From NCBI GenBank assembly GCA_002837415.1, contig PJCV01000001.1, positions 310,001-374,000 of the forward strand: a stretch of DNA of 64,000 bases, in the 5' to 3' direction. The notes beneath the pieces are model-generated. The model made no database searches. It was not told the origin of the DNA and saw only the letters and a list, made by a program, of their open reading frames with translations. Shown in pieces: positions 34,097 to 42,827 of the stretch. Position 1 is the stretch's first letter. Every line of letters begins with the position of its first letter. The position numbers and the translations under genes are program-made. The stretch comes from Actinomycetales bacterium SN12. GTDB taxonomy: Bacteria > Actinomycetota > Actinomycetes > Actinomycetales > Microbacteriaceae.

Positions 34097-35311
34097 GTGA
34101 GCAGTACCTCCCAGCAGGCCATGGACAAGGCCGCGACGCTCGCCTGGCTGCGCCGGATCTCCGGTGACATCGCGACGGTGACGATCAAGCGGCTCGAGGA
34201 CACCCTGCCCTGGTACGCCGACATGCCACCGGCCCGACGCTCCGCCGTCGGGCTGGTGGCCCAGGCCGGGATCACGTCGTTCATCCAGTGGTACGAGGAT
34301 CCGACGTCGACCCCCTGGATCGCCGCCGACATCTTCGCGGCCGCCCCTCGTGAGCTGCTGCGCAGCGTCAGCCTGCAGCAGACCCTCCAGCTGATCCGCG
34401 TCACGGTCGAGGTCACCGAGGAGCGCGTCGCGGGGCGCGGCGAGGATCTCCGCGAGGCGATCCTGCTCTACTCGCGCGACGTCGCGTTCGCGTCGGCCGA
34501 CGTGTACGCCCGTGCCGCCGAGGCTCGGGGACTGTGGGATGCCCGGCTCGAAGCCCTCGTCGTGGACTCGATCCTCACGGGCGAGGCCGACGAGGAGCTG
34601 CCCAGCAGGATCGCCGCCCTCGGGTGGCACGGCCACGGCGAGGTCAGCGTCATCGTCGGCACCACTCCCCCGCAGTTCGACGTCGACCTCGTCAGACGCA
34701 CCGCCCGGCGCATGTCGGTCGACGTGCTGATCGGCGTACAGGGATCGAGACTCGTGCTCGTGATCGGGCGCGCCCGCGTGGCAGGCAAGGATGACGAACC
34801 AGAGGAGCTGCCGTTCAGCGAGATCGCACAGCGCCTGGAGCCGTCCTTCGGCCCCGGGTACGTCGTGCTCGGCCCGCCCGTGACCGCACTCGTCGACGCC
34901 GGCCAGAGCGCCCGCGCGGCGCTCGCGGGCTTCGCCGTCGCCCGCGCCTGGCGAAGCGCACCGCGGCCGGTCGAGGCCGACGACCTGCTGCCCGAGCGCG
35001 CCCTGGCGGGCGACACCCTGGCGAAGCAGACGCTGATCGAACGGATCTTCCGCCCCCTCGAGGCGCATTCCACCGACCTGGTGACCACGCTGTGGAGCTA
35101 CCTCGACAACGGCCGATCACTCGAGGCGACGGCGCGCGAGCTGTTCGTGCATCCGAACACGGTGCGCTACCGGCTCAAGCGCGTGACCGAGGTGATCGGC
35201 TGGGACGCGACGGGCCCCCGCGAGGCGCTCATCCTGCAGACGGCGCTGATCCTCGGATCGATCGGCACCGCGGAGCCTGCACGGCGACGCGCCGTGCACC
35301 GCCGTCGCTGA
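34097..35311 (+). CDS. fasR-like: PucR-type HTH regulator, FasR-like
   Basis: 404 residues. The C-terminus carries a PucR-family helix-turn-helix (LEATARELFVHPNTVRYRLKRVTEVIGWD). The position immediately before fabD-fabH-acpP-fabF matches FasR of Streptomyces, an activator of that operon, so the same job is likely. It begins with GTG 4 bases after the aceE stop, which links pyruvate oxidation and fatty acid synthesis in one transcript. A candidate operator lies just downstream at 35363-35382. Confidence 0.85.
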   Translation: MSSTSQQAMDKAATLAWLRRISGDIATVTIKRLEDTLPWYADMPPARRSAVGLVAQAGITSFIQWYEDPTSTPWIAADIFAAAPRELLRSVSLQQTLQLIRVTVEVTEERVAGRGEDLREAILLYSRDVAFASADVYARAAEARGLWDARLEALVVDSILTGEADEELPSRIAALGWHGHGEVSVIVGTTPPQFDVDLVRRTARRMSVDVLIGVQGSRLVLVIGRARVAGKDDEPEELPFSEIAQRLEPSFGPGYVVLGPPVTALVDAGQSARAALAGFAVARAWRSAPRPVEADDLLPERALAGDTLAKQTLIERIFRPLEAHSTDLVTTLWSYLDNGRSLEATARELFVHPNTVRYRLKRVTEVIGWDATGPREALILQTALILGSIGTAEPARRRAVHRRR

Positions 35312-35362
35312 CCCGTCGCGGCAACGCCACGGCCCCTCCGGCGCCGAAGATGTGCGCCACGC

Positions 35363-35382
35363 ACAATCGATTCGCCGATTGT
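35363..35382. promoter_or_regulatory. Candidate FasR-like operator upstream of fabD
   Basis: Inverted repeat ACAATCG-n6-CGATTGT (35363-35369, 35376-35382), set in otherwise GC-rich sequence 50 bases before the fabD start and directly after the regulator gene. Confidence 0.5.
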
Positions 35383-35431
35383 TGTGATGTTTCATCCACC
35401 ACCCTCGTCCGATCGTTGGCAGACTAGTGTG

Positions 35432-36367
35432 GTGATCGTCGTCGCCTCGCCCGGACAGGGCTCTCAGACTCCTGACTTCCTCGCCCCCTGGCTCGAGCTG
35501 GACGGCGTCGCCGAGCAGCTCGCCGCGTACTCCGAGGCGGCCGAAGTGGATCTGATCGCGCACGGCACCGAATCGGATGCCGACACCATCCGCGACACGC
35601 GCATCGCGCAGCCGCTCATCGTCGCGGCCTCGCTGATCGCCGCCGAGCAGCTGACCCGCCGCGCCGGCCGTCGCCCCGACGGCGTCGCCGGCCACTCGGT
35701 TGGTGAGCTCGCCGCCCTGGTCGGCGCCGAGGTGCTCGTTGCCGACGACGCGATGCGCCTGGTCGGCGTGCGCGGACGCGCGATGGCGGATGCCGCAGCT
35801 CACACGCCCACGGGAATGAGCGCGGTGCTCGGCGGCGACGCCGAAGAGGTGCTCGCGCTGCTCGACGCGCTGGAGCTCACCCCCGCGAACTACAACGTCG
35901 CCGGTCAGATCGTCGCCGCAGGTGCGCTGCCCGCGCTCGCGCAGCTCGCCGAGCGGGCTCCGCGCGGCGTGCGTGTCATGCCGCTGCAGGTCGCCGGCGC
36001 ATTCCACACCTCGTACATGGCTCCTGCCGTCGATGCGCTGCGCGCTGCCGTGTCGGACGTCTCGTCGACCGACCCGACCGTGACGCTCTGGTCGAACCGG
36101 GATGGCGCCGTCGTCGGCGACGGGCAGGACGCCCTCGACCGCATCGTGACCCAGGTGTCGTCCCCGGTGCGCTGGGACCTCTGCATGGAGGCCTTCTCCG
36201 CTGCAGGGATCACCGGGTTCATCGAGGTCGCCCCGGCCGGTGCGCTCAGCGGTCTCGCGAAGCGCGGACTGCGAGGCGTCCCCAATGTCGCAGTGAAGAC
36301 CCCCGACGACCTGGACGCAGCCGTGGAGCTGCTGAGCGGGTCATCGAAGAACGGAGCAGTCTCGTGA
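35432..36367 (+). CDS. fabD: Malonyl-CoA:ACP transacylase
   Basis: 311 residues. It transfers malonyl from CoA to ACP for type II fatty acid synthesis. PGQGSQ is at the N-terminus and the catalytic serine is S89 in GHSVGE; AFHTSYMAPA holds the catalytic His. GTG at 35432 (or GTG at 35429) gives a normal N-terminus. It overlaps fabH by GTGA. Confidence 0.95.
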   Translation: MIVVASPGQGSQTPDFLAPWLELDGVAEQLAAYSEAAEVDLIAHGTESDADTIRDTRIAQPLIVAASLIAAEQLTRRAGRRPDGVAGHSVGELAALVGAEVLVADDAMRLVGVRGRAMADAAAHTPTGMSAVLGGDAEEVLALLDALELTPANYNVAGQIVAAGALPALAQLAERAPRGVRVMPLQVAGAFHTSYMAPAVDALRAAVSDVSSTDPTVTLWSNRDGAVVGDGQDALDRIVTQVSSPVRWDLCMEAFSAAGITGFIEVAPAGALSGLAKRGLRGVPNVAVKTPDDLDAAVELLSGSSKNGAVS

Positions 36368-37362
36368 GCACCCTCAAGCAGGCCACCGGCCCCGCACACA
36401 CGCGCATCTACTCGGTCGGCGCGTCGCGCGGCGAGAACGCCGTGCCCAACGACGACCTGATCGGCCCGATCGACTCCAGCGACGAGTGGATCCGGCAGCG
36501 CACGGGCATCATCACCCGCACCCGCGCGGTTCCCGAGACCAGCGCCGTCGACCTCTCCACCGCGGCTGCGAAGGAGGCCGTCGAGCGTTCGGGCATCGAT
36601 CCGGCCGAGATCGATCTCGTCATCGTCGCCACGATCAGCAACCCGCAGCAGACCCCGTCCGTCGCCGCGATCGTCGCCGACAGCATCGGCGCCACCCCCG
36701 CCGCCGCGTACGACATGAACGCCGCATGCGCGGGGTATGCGTACGCCGTCGCGCAGGCAGACGCGCTCATCCGCGCCGGAGCAGCCCGCCACGCGGTCGT
36801 CATCGGCGCCGAGAAGCTCTCGGATGTCGTCGACCCGACCGACCGCAGCATCTCCTTCCTGCTCGGTGACGGCGCCGGGGCGGTCGTCATCGGCCCGAGC
36901 GAGACGCCCGGCATCTCGGCGACCGTGTGGGGCTCGGACGGCTCGAAGTCCGACCTCGTCGGCATGAACCACACCCTCACGGACTTCCGCGACGGCAAGG
37001 CGCCCTGGCCGACCCTCCGCCAGGAGGGCCCGAGCGTCTTCCGCTGGGCGGTGTGGGAGATGGCCAAGGTCGCCCGTCAGGCGCTCGAGCGGGCCGGCAT
37101 CGAGGCATCCGACCTCGCGGCATTCATCCCGCACCAGGCGAACCTGCGCATCATCGAGGAGTTCGCGAAGCAGCTGAAGCTGCCTGAGACCACCGTCATC
37201 GCGCGCGACATCGAGACGACCGGCAACACGTCGGCCGCCTCGATCCCGCTCGCGACGCACCGCCTGCTCGAGGAGCACCCGGAGCTGAGCGGCGGTCTGG
37301 CACTGCAGATCGGGTTCGGCGCCGGTCTGGTCTTCGGCGCGCAGGTGGTCGTGCTCCCCTGA
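36364..37362 (+). CDS. fabH: 3-oxoacyl-ACP synthase III
   Basis: 332 residues. It condenses a primer acyl-CoA with malonyl-ACP. The catalytic Cys122 lies in MNAACAGYAYA, His in IPHQANLRI and Asn in GNTSAASIPL, completing the triad. Branched-chain primers are expected in this group but cannot be read from sequence. GTG overlaps the fabD stop. Confidence 0.96.
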   Translation: MSTLKQATGPAHTRIYSVGASRGENAVPNDDLIGPIDSSDEWIRQRTGIITRTRAVPETSAVDLSTAAAKEAVERSGIDPAEIDLVIVATISNPQQTPSVAAIVADSIGATPAAAYDMNAACAGYAYAVAQADALIRAGAARHAVVIGAEKLSDVVDPTDRSISFLLGDGAGAVVIGPSETPGISATVWGSDGSKSDLVGMNHTLTDFRDGKAPWPTLRQEGPSVFRWAVWEMAKVARQALERAGIEASDLAAFIPHQANLRIIEEFAKQLKLPETTVIARDIETTGNTSAASIPLATHRLLEEHPELSGGLALQIGFGAGLVFGAQVVVLP

Positions 37363-37426
37363 TCGGGCCCACGCCTTCCCTAGACTGTTCACCGGTTCAT
37401 CCCATTCCGAGAAAGTAGGAAACACC

Positions 37427-37675
37427 ATGGCTCTCACCAACGACGAGGTCCTCGCCGGCCTCGCTGAGCTTGTCACCGACGAGACGGGCATCGACGCGTC
37501 CGAGGTCACGATGGAGAAGTCGTTCACCGACGACCTCGACATCGACTCGATCTCGATGATGACGATCGTCGTCAACGCCGAGGAGAAGTTCGGCGTCACC
37601 ATCCCCGACGACGAGGTCAAGAACCTGAAGACCGTCGCCGACGCCGTCAACTTCATCGTCGCCGGCCAGGAGTAA
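37427..37675 (+). CDS. acpP: Acyl carrier protein
   Basis: 82 residues, acidic and helical. The phosphopantetheine attachment site is Ser41 in DIDSISMM (DSI in place of the more common DSL, as in some actinobacteria). GTAGGAAACACC before ATG gives a Shine-Dalgarno. It lies between fabH and fabF in the standard order. Confidence 0.96.
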   Translation: MALTNDEVLAGLAELVTDETGIDASEVTMEKSFTDDLDIDSISMMTIVVNAEEKFGVTIPDDEVKNLKTVADAVNFIVAGQE

Positions 37676-37685
37676 GACCCGCGGA

Positions 37686-37715
37686 TGCCACCCCCGCGGA
37701 CCGCGGGGTGTGGCA
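37686..37715 (+). promoter_or_regulatory. Hairpin between acpP and fabF
   Basis: TGCCAC-CCCCGCGG and CCGCGGGG-TGTGGCA pair to form a stem with one bulge, directly after the acpP stop. It could be a partial terminator or an mRNA-stabilising stem that raises ACP over FabF. Confidence 0.5.
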
Positions 37716-37753
37716 CCCACATGCACTGATACCCCTCCTCACGAAGGACTCCC

Positions 37754-38989
37754 ATGACCAAGCGCATCGTCGTCACCGGCATCGGCGCCACGTCCGCTCT
37801 GGGCGGCACGGCTCCCGAGAACTGGGCGAACCTGCTCGCAGGCCAGTCCGGCACCCGCACGCTGCCGCACGACTGGATCGAGAAGTACCAGATCCCCGTG
37901 CACTTCGCCGCGGAGGCCATCGTCCGCCCCGAGGAGGTGCTGCCTCGTCACGAGGCGAAGCGGCTCGACCCCTCGACGCAGTTCGCGATGATCGCGGCGC
38001 GCGAGGCGTGGGAGGATGCGGGCGCCCCCGAGGTCGATCCCGACCGCCTCGGTGTCGACTGGGCGACCGGCATCGGCGGCGTCTGGACGCTGCTGGATGC
38101 CTGGGACACCCTGCGTGAGAAGGGCCCGCGGCGCGTCATGCCGCTGACCGTGCCCATGCTGATGCCGAATGCCGGCGCCGGCAACCTGTCGCTGCACTTC
38201 AACGCGAGGGCGTTCGCCCGCACGGTCGTCAGCGCCTGCGCGTCGAGCACCGAGTCGATCGCGAACGCCTACGACCACCTGCAGGACGGCCTCGCGGATG
38301 TCGTGATCGCAGGTGGCGCTGAGTCGGCGATCCACCCGATCACCATGGCGTCGTTCGCCTCGGCACAGGCGCTCTCACGGCGCAACGACGACCCGGCGAC
38401 GGCATCCCGACCCGGCGCGATCGACCGCGACGGCTTCGTGATGGGCGAGGGCGGTGCAGCCCTCGTGCTCGAGACCGAGGAGCACGCCAAGGCCCGCGGC
38501 GCGAAGATCTACGCGTACGTCGTGGGTGGCGGCGTGACAGCCGACTCGTACCACATCACCGGAAACGATCCCGAGGGCACGGGCGCCGCACGCGCCGTCG
38601 AAGCGGCTCTCGCCCAGGCGGGCGCGTCGCCCGACGAGGTCGCGCACATCAACGCGCACGCGACGTCCACCCCCGTCGGCGACCCCAACGAGTATGTGGC
38701 GCTCAAGCGCGTGTTCGGCGACCGGGTCGACGAGATCCCGGTCTCGGCGACCAAGGCGTCGACCGGGCACCTGCTCGGCGGCACCGGAGCACTCGAGGCC
38801 GTGTTCACCATCCTCGCGCTGCGCGACCGCGTCGCTCCCCCGACGATCAACATGACCGAGCCCGACCCGGCTGTGCCGTTCAAGCTCTCGACGTCACCGC
38901 AGCCGCTCGGCGACGGCGAACTGCTGGGGATCAGCAACTCGTTCGGCTTCGGCGGCCACAACGCGGTCGTCGCGTTCCGCAGCGCCTGA
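37754..38989 (+). CDS. fabF: 3-oxoacyl-ACP synthase II
   Basis: 411 residues. It elongates acyl-ACP with malonyl-ACP. Active-site Cys162 lies in VVSACASSTESI; the two histidines lie in NAHATSTPVGD and TGHLLGGTGALEA; FGFGGHNAVVAF is the C-terminal glycine loop. AAGGACTCCC precedes ATG. It is the last gene of the operon. Confidence 0.96.
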   Translation: MTKRIVVTGIGATSALGGTAPENWANLLAGQSGTRTLPHDWIEKYQIPVHFAAEAIVRPEEVLPRHEAKRLDPSTQFAMIAAREAWEDAGAPEVDPDRLGVDWATGIGGVWTLLDAWDTLREKGPRRVMPLTVPMLMPNAGAGNLSLHFNARAFARTVVSACASSTESIANAYDHLQDGLADVVIAGGAESAIHPITMASFASAQALSRRNDDPATASRPGAIDRDGFVMGEGGAALVLETEEHAKARGAKIYAYVVGGGVTADSYHITGNDPEGTGAARAVEAALAQAGASPDEVAHINAHATSTPVGDPNEYVALKRVFGDRVDEIPVSATKASTGHLLGGTGALEAVFTILALRDRVAPPTINMTEPDPAVPFKLSTSPQPLGDGELLGISNSFGFGGHNAVVAFRSA

Positions 38990-39013
38990 CGCCCGACCTC
39001 GCCCCGCACTCGC

Positions 39014-39049
39014 GATGAAGCCCCCGCCTTCCCCGGCGGGGGCTTCATC
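39014..39049. terminator. Terminator hairpin after fabF
   Basis: Arms of 15 bases (GATGAAGCCCCCGCC and its complement) around TTCCCC, 25 bases after the fabF stop. The minus-strand DUF3145 gene ends 102 bases further on, so it may serve both. Confidence 0.85.
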
Positions 39050-39150
39050 CTGATGCGTGGGATTCGCTTTCCCGGTCTCCGGGTGCGACCACCGGATCCC
39101 GCTACTCGCGCCTCCCCCGCACGTCCTTCCGGTTGCCGCGGCTCCTGCGG

Positions 39151-39654
39151 CTACCCGACCTTGTGCAGCCAGACGACGTGCGTGTCGTCGCCGGCATGCC
39201 GGAACGGCTCGAGCTCCTCGTCCCAGGCCGAGCCGAGTGCCACGTCGAGTTCGCGCTGCAGCTCGGCCACGTTGCCCGCGGCGATCTCCATCGCGTAGCG
39301 GATCCGGTCCTCGCCGATGACGATGTTGCCCGCCGAATCGGTCTGGGCGTAGTGGATGCCGAGATCGGGCGTGTGCAGCCACCGACCTCCCTCGCTGCCT
39401 GGCGTCGGATCCTCGGACACCTCGAATCGGAGGTGCTCCCAGCCGCGGATCGCCGTCGCGAGCGCCGCGCCGGTGCCGGCCGGCGCGTCCCAGTAGAACT
39501 CCGCCCGGCGGGTGCCCTGCTGCACAGGCTGGTCACTCCACTCGAAGTTGACGGCACGACCGATAGCGCGTCCCACCGCCCATTCGAGGTGCGGGCAGAG
39601 CGCGCGTGGAGCGGAGTGGATGAACACCACTCCGCGTGCGTATCCCGTCGCCAT
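39151..39654 (-). CDS. DUF3145 family protein
   Basis: 167 residues, an actinobacteria-specific family often encoded beside the fab operon, as here. Recognisable stretches are GVVFIHSAPRALCPHLEWAVG, EFYWDAPAGTGAALATAIRGW and the C-terminal DDTHVVWLHKVG. It has no membrane segment. The function is unknown; the neighbourhood suggests a link to lipid synthesis. Confidence 0.9.
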   Translation of the reverse strand: MATGYARGVVFIHSAPRALCPHLEWAVGRAIGRAVNFEWSDQPVQQGTRRAEFYWDAPAGTGAALATAIRGWEHLRFEVSEDPTPGSEGGRWLHTPDLGIHYAQTDSAGNIVIGEDRIRYAMEIAAGNVAELQRELDVALGSAWDEELEPFRHAGDDTHVVWLHKVG

Positions 39655-39777
39655 GATCTCTCCGTTTCATCAGGTACGTCTTCCCCTACGACCTGATCCG
39701 AAGATGCGGCGAACTATGCGGTTGTACCGCGATTATCGCCCAGAACAGCACGAATCACAAGCGTGTCATTCCGGATG

Positions 39778-39816
39778 CCAGGACGGCCCCGGTCGTGATG
39801 ACCGGGGCCGTCCTGG
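39778..39816. terminator. Terminator hairpin after the 2OG-Fe oxygenase-like gene
   Basis: A perfect 16-base stem (CCAGGACGGCCCCGGT and its complement) with a 7-base loop, downstream of the minus-strand gene that ends at 39858. It shares the GGCCCCGGTC style with the ppgK terminator. Confidence 0.8.
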
Positions 39817-39819
39817 TGT

Positions 39820-39857
39820 GAGCCTGTCGAAGGGCGGTCCCTGAGCCTGTCGAAGGG
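39820..39857. repeat. Two dispersed short repeat copies
   Basis: GAGCCTGTCGAAGGG occurs at 39820-39834 and 39843-39857, between the stop codon at 39858 and its terminator. It is the complement of the family seen at 15228, 23979 and 61777. Confidence 0.85.
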
Positions 39858-40643
39858 TTACGCCTCGCTCATCGCGAGCTTGGCCTGCTGGCCCTTCGCG
39901 GCGTAGTAGGCAGCGCGAGCGGCATCGCGACGGGCCTGCTCGGCGTAGCCGGCCTCGAGCACGTCCTGCGCGACCTCGACCTGCTCGTGCTGGTCGGTGC
40001 CGTTGTACTTCTCGATGTAGGCGTCGAGCTCGGGGCCCGACTCCCACGAGGTGATCAGGCAGTAGCGGGGCTCGGTGCCGTTGTGGGTGGTGGCGTGCCA
40101 CAGACGCTGGGTGTCGACGATGAGCTGAGCGCCGGCCGGAAGGGCGATGCGGTACTCGACGCTCGGGTCGGTGCGGTTCTCACGCAGGACAAAGTAGCTG
40201 TCCTTGTCGTCGGTGAGGTTGAAGAACCCGCGCACGACCCAGCCGGTGCCGTCGGGGTTGAGACGGTTGTTGTCGTCCTGGTGCAGGTTGTAGAGGCACT
40301 CGCCGTACGGGGTCGGCTGCAGCTCGATGACGCGGCAGCGACCGACGTTGGCACCCGGCTCCTTGGCGCGGGCCGTCAGGGTCGGGGCGATCGCGGTCTG
40401 CGAGTCGATCCAGACGCCGTCCTTGTCGGTGCGCGGCGGCTTGTGGTTCCAGAAGCCGTTGCACTCGATCTCGCCCTTGGCGCTGGCGAGAGGCGAGAAG
40501 CGGGTGTCGCCCGAGGACTTCCAGTCGACATACTCGATGTCGAGCCATTCCTTCGGGTCCATCTCCCCGCCGTAGCTGTCGAGGATGACGAATCCCTTGT
40601 CTTCGAGGGCTGCGGACTTGATGTATCCCATGATCTGAGTCAT
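39858..40643 (-). CDS. Fe(II)/2-oxoglutarate oxygenase-like protein, iron-box linked
   Basis: 261 residues. The central region fits the double-stranded beta-helix oxygenase pattern: HQD in YNLHQDDNNRLN supplies an HxD iron-binding pair, and about 65 residues later RLWHATTHNGTEPRYCLITSW supplies the distal His and a following Arg for 2-oxoglutarate. ATG at 40643 has GAAAGGA upstream. An iron-box-like palindrome lies 42-53 bases before the start, so repression by a DtxR/IdeR regulator under iron sufficiency is likely. The substrate is unknown. The C-terminal 40 residues are helical and Ala-rich. Confidence 0.75.
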   Translation of the reverse strand: MTQIMGYIKSAALEDKGFVILDSYGGEMDPKEWLDIEYVDWKSSGDTRFSPLASAKGEIECNGFWNHKPPRTDKDGVWIDSQTAIAPTLTARAKEPGANVGRCRVIELQPTPYGECLYNLHQDDNNRLNPDGTGWVVRGFFNLTDDKDSYFVLRENRTDPSVEYRIALPAGAQLIVDTQRLWHATTHNGTEPRYCLITSWESGPELDAYIEKYNGTDQHEQVEVAQDVLEAGYAEQARRDAARAAYYAAKGQQAKLAMSEA

Positions 40644-40683
40644 GTCCTTTCGTAATGGGCCAGCACGTTTTAACAGGCCCTAC

Positions 40684-40696
40684 TTAGGCAAGCCTA
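40684..40696. promoter_or_regulatory. DtxR/IdeR-type iron box
   Basis: TTAGGCAAGCCTA contains the palindrome TAGGC-AA-GCCTA and matches the core of actinobacterial iron boxes. It lies between divergent genes, 41 bases upstream of the oxygenase-like start and 106 bases before the DUF262 gene. Confidence 0.7.
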
Positions 40697-40802
40697 CATC
40701 CGGGTCCTGGACGCACCCCGGCGGCTCGGCCGGAGAAAACGGCCCCGGACTAGACTCGATCCGGCGGACAGTCACCCCGCCATCCGGAGGAATCACGCAG
40801 CC

Positions 40803-42827
40803 ATGGCAACGGCGACCAATGTCGAAGCGCACGCGACGGGAACGATCGAGTGGCTCTCCGCTCCGACGACCAACATCGTCGTCCCGGTCTATCAGCGCCA
40901 GTACCGATGGGACATCGGCGGCTGCGAGAAGCTGCTCTCCGACATCCGGGCGGTGGCCGGTGAGGATGACGGTCACCGGCACTTCATCGGCTCGATCCTG
41001 TCGGGCCGGGATGCCGCGCCCGGCGCTGCCGGTGCGGATGCGGAGGATGACGATCTGATCCTCATCGACGGGCAGCAGCGGATCACCACGATCATGCTGC
41101 TCATCGCCGCTCTGCACCACACCGTCCGCGAGAGCGACCCGTCATTCGCGGCCGAGCTGCAGCGGGTGCTCGTGCGCGCCGACGATCCCGCGCGCACGAA
41201 GCTGCGCCCGCACGACGCGTGGGCCGGACTCTACGAGTCGGTCGTGCTGGACCGACGTGATGGCGCGGACCGCGAGTCCCGCTTCGACGACAACTACGCC
41301 TTCTTCCGCAGCCAGGTCCACGCCGATGAGGCGCCCGCCGTCTGGCGCGGGCTGCAGCGTCTCGAGCACGTGTCGATCACCCTGGGGCCGCAGGCCAGCG
41401 CCCAGCAGATCTTCGAGAGCCTGAACTCGACCGGGCAGCCGCTGCGCGACCACGAGCTGATCCACAACTACATCCTGATGGGTCTCTCGCACGCCGAGCA
41501 GCTGCGCATCGAGCGCGAGTTCTGGCTCCCCATCGAGCAGCACACCGGCGAGACGATCGGAGCCTTCTGGCGCCACTTCCTCGTGATGACCACCGGGCGT
41601 GAGATCGACGCGGCGGGTGAGCACGGCGTGTATGCGGCGTTCCGCGGGTCGTTCCCCCGGCTCGATGTCGAGCATCTCCGCGCCGATGCGTCGGTCTGGC
41701 GCGAGTACGCCGAGATCTACGGCATCCTGCTCGACCCCTCTCGCGAGCCGGATGCCGGCCTCCGGCTCCAGATGCAGCTGCTGAACACCTTCGGGCGCAC
41801 CTCGTATCCGCTGGTGATGAGCGCCTACGGGGACTACCGCCGCGGCGCCGTCCCCCGCGAGCAGCTCATCGACGTGCTGGAGCGGGTGCAGGCGCTGTTC
41901 CTGCGCCGCGCGATCGTGGGACTCCCCACCGATCGGCTGATCGCGCGGCTGTGCCGTGCTCGCACGGAAGGTCACGACGCGCTGATGCGCGCCATCGGCC
42001 GCATCACGCCGTCCGACGAGCGGGTGAGCGCCGTGCTGAAATACGGCGAGCTGCCGCACCCCGCGTACGTGCTCGGGCGGATCGAGGGCGTCGAGGACCT
42101 GACCGACTTCGACGTGGAGACCATCGTCCCGCCCGTTCCGGCCACCACCTGGAGCGGCGACGGCACCCGGCCGTGGAACGAGTACAGCGAAGACGAGCAG
42201 AACGCACACCGCGCACTGACGCCGACGCTCGGCAACCTCACGCTGCTGGAGGATTCGCTCACCCTTCGCGTCTTCGGAGCATCGTTCCCCGAGAAGCGCG
42301 ACCTGGCCTACGCCCGCAGCTCGATCTCGGCCACCAGAGAGCTGGCCGAGATCCCGGCATGGAACACCGCGGCGATCGCGGCACGCACGGTGCGGCTGAC
42401 CGCGGAGCTGCTGAGGATCTGGGCGCGCCCAGATGTGGGCGAGATCGACGACGACGGGTTGACCCCGGTGCTCGACGCGGTGCGTCGCCGGGGCTGGCCG
42501 GCCGGGTGGGATCGCGAGTTCGACTACTGCGAGTACCGCGGCGAGCACTGGGAGATCAAGGACGTTCGCGCTCTGTTCAACCGCATCTTCCGCCGCGCGT
42601 GGACCGACGACCGCGCCGCCGCCCTGTCGTACAGCGCGAAGCACGGCGGTCCGCTTTACAGCGAGATGGCGTGGAAGGGTCAGTGGGATGAGTTCGACGA
42701 GTCGCACTTCCTCTACATGGGCTGGGATTCGCACTACATGATGACGGCGCTTCAGGGGGTGCTGGAGGAGTCCGGCATCGCCGCGGAGGTGTTCGTGAAG
42801 TACTCGTACATAGGGAACGTGATGTGA
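40803..42827 (+). CDS. DUF262/DUF1524 (GmrSD-type) protein with altered nuclease motif
   Basis: 674 residues. The N-terminal DUF262 region is intact (VPVYQRQYRWD near 30, LIDGQQRITT near 85), the ParB-like nucleotide-using half of GmrS/GmrD-type restriction proteins. The DUF1524 region is recognised by GNLTLLEDS and FPEKRDLAY, but the His-Me finger position reads VETIVPP instead of EHIxP, and the later Asn is Thr, so classical nuclease activity is doubtful. About 130 extra C-terminal residues are unassigned. A TAGACT -10-like box at 40751 and GGAGG before ATG support the start. It overlaps the next gene by one base. Confidence 0.85.
   Translation: MATATNVEAHATGTIEWLSAPTTNIVVPVYQRQYRWDIGGCEKLLSDIRAVAGEDDGHRHFIGSILSGRDAAPGAAGADAEDDDLILIDGQQRITTIMLLIAALHHTVRESDPSFAAELQRVLVRADDPARTKLRPHDAWAGLYESVVLDRRDGADRESRFDDNYAFFRSQVHADEAPAVWRGLQRLEHVSITLGPQASAQQIFESLNSTGQPLRDHELIHNYILMGLSHAEQLRIEREFWLPIEQHTGETIGAFWRHFLVMTTGREIDAAGEHGVYAAFRGSFPRLDVEHLRADASVWREYAEIYGILLDPSREPDAGLRLQMQLLNTFGRTSYPLVMSAYGDYRRGAVPREQLIDVLERVQALFLRRAIVGLPTDRLIARLCRARTEGHDALMRAIGRITPSDERVSAVLKYGELPHPAYVLGRIEGVEDLTDFDVETIVPPVPATTWSGDGTRPWNEYSEDEQNAHRALTPTLGNLTLLEDSLTLRVFGASFPEKRDLAYARSSISATRELAEIPAWNTAAIAARTVRLTAELLRIWARPDVGEIDDDGLTPVLDAVRRRGWPAGWDREFDYCEYRGEHWEIKDVRALFNRIFRRAWTDDRAAALSYSAKHGGPLYSEMAWKGQWDEFDESHFLYMGWDSHYMMTALQGVLEESGIAAEVFVKYSYIGNVM

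Noticed and set aside
31918..34416. Long minus-strand frame opposite aceE
   Set aside because: Shadow of aceE and the FasR-like gene.
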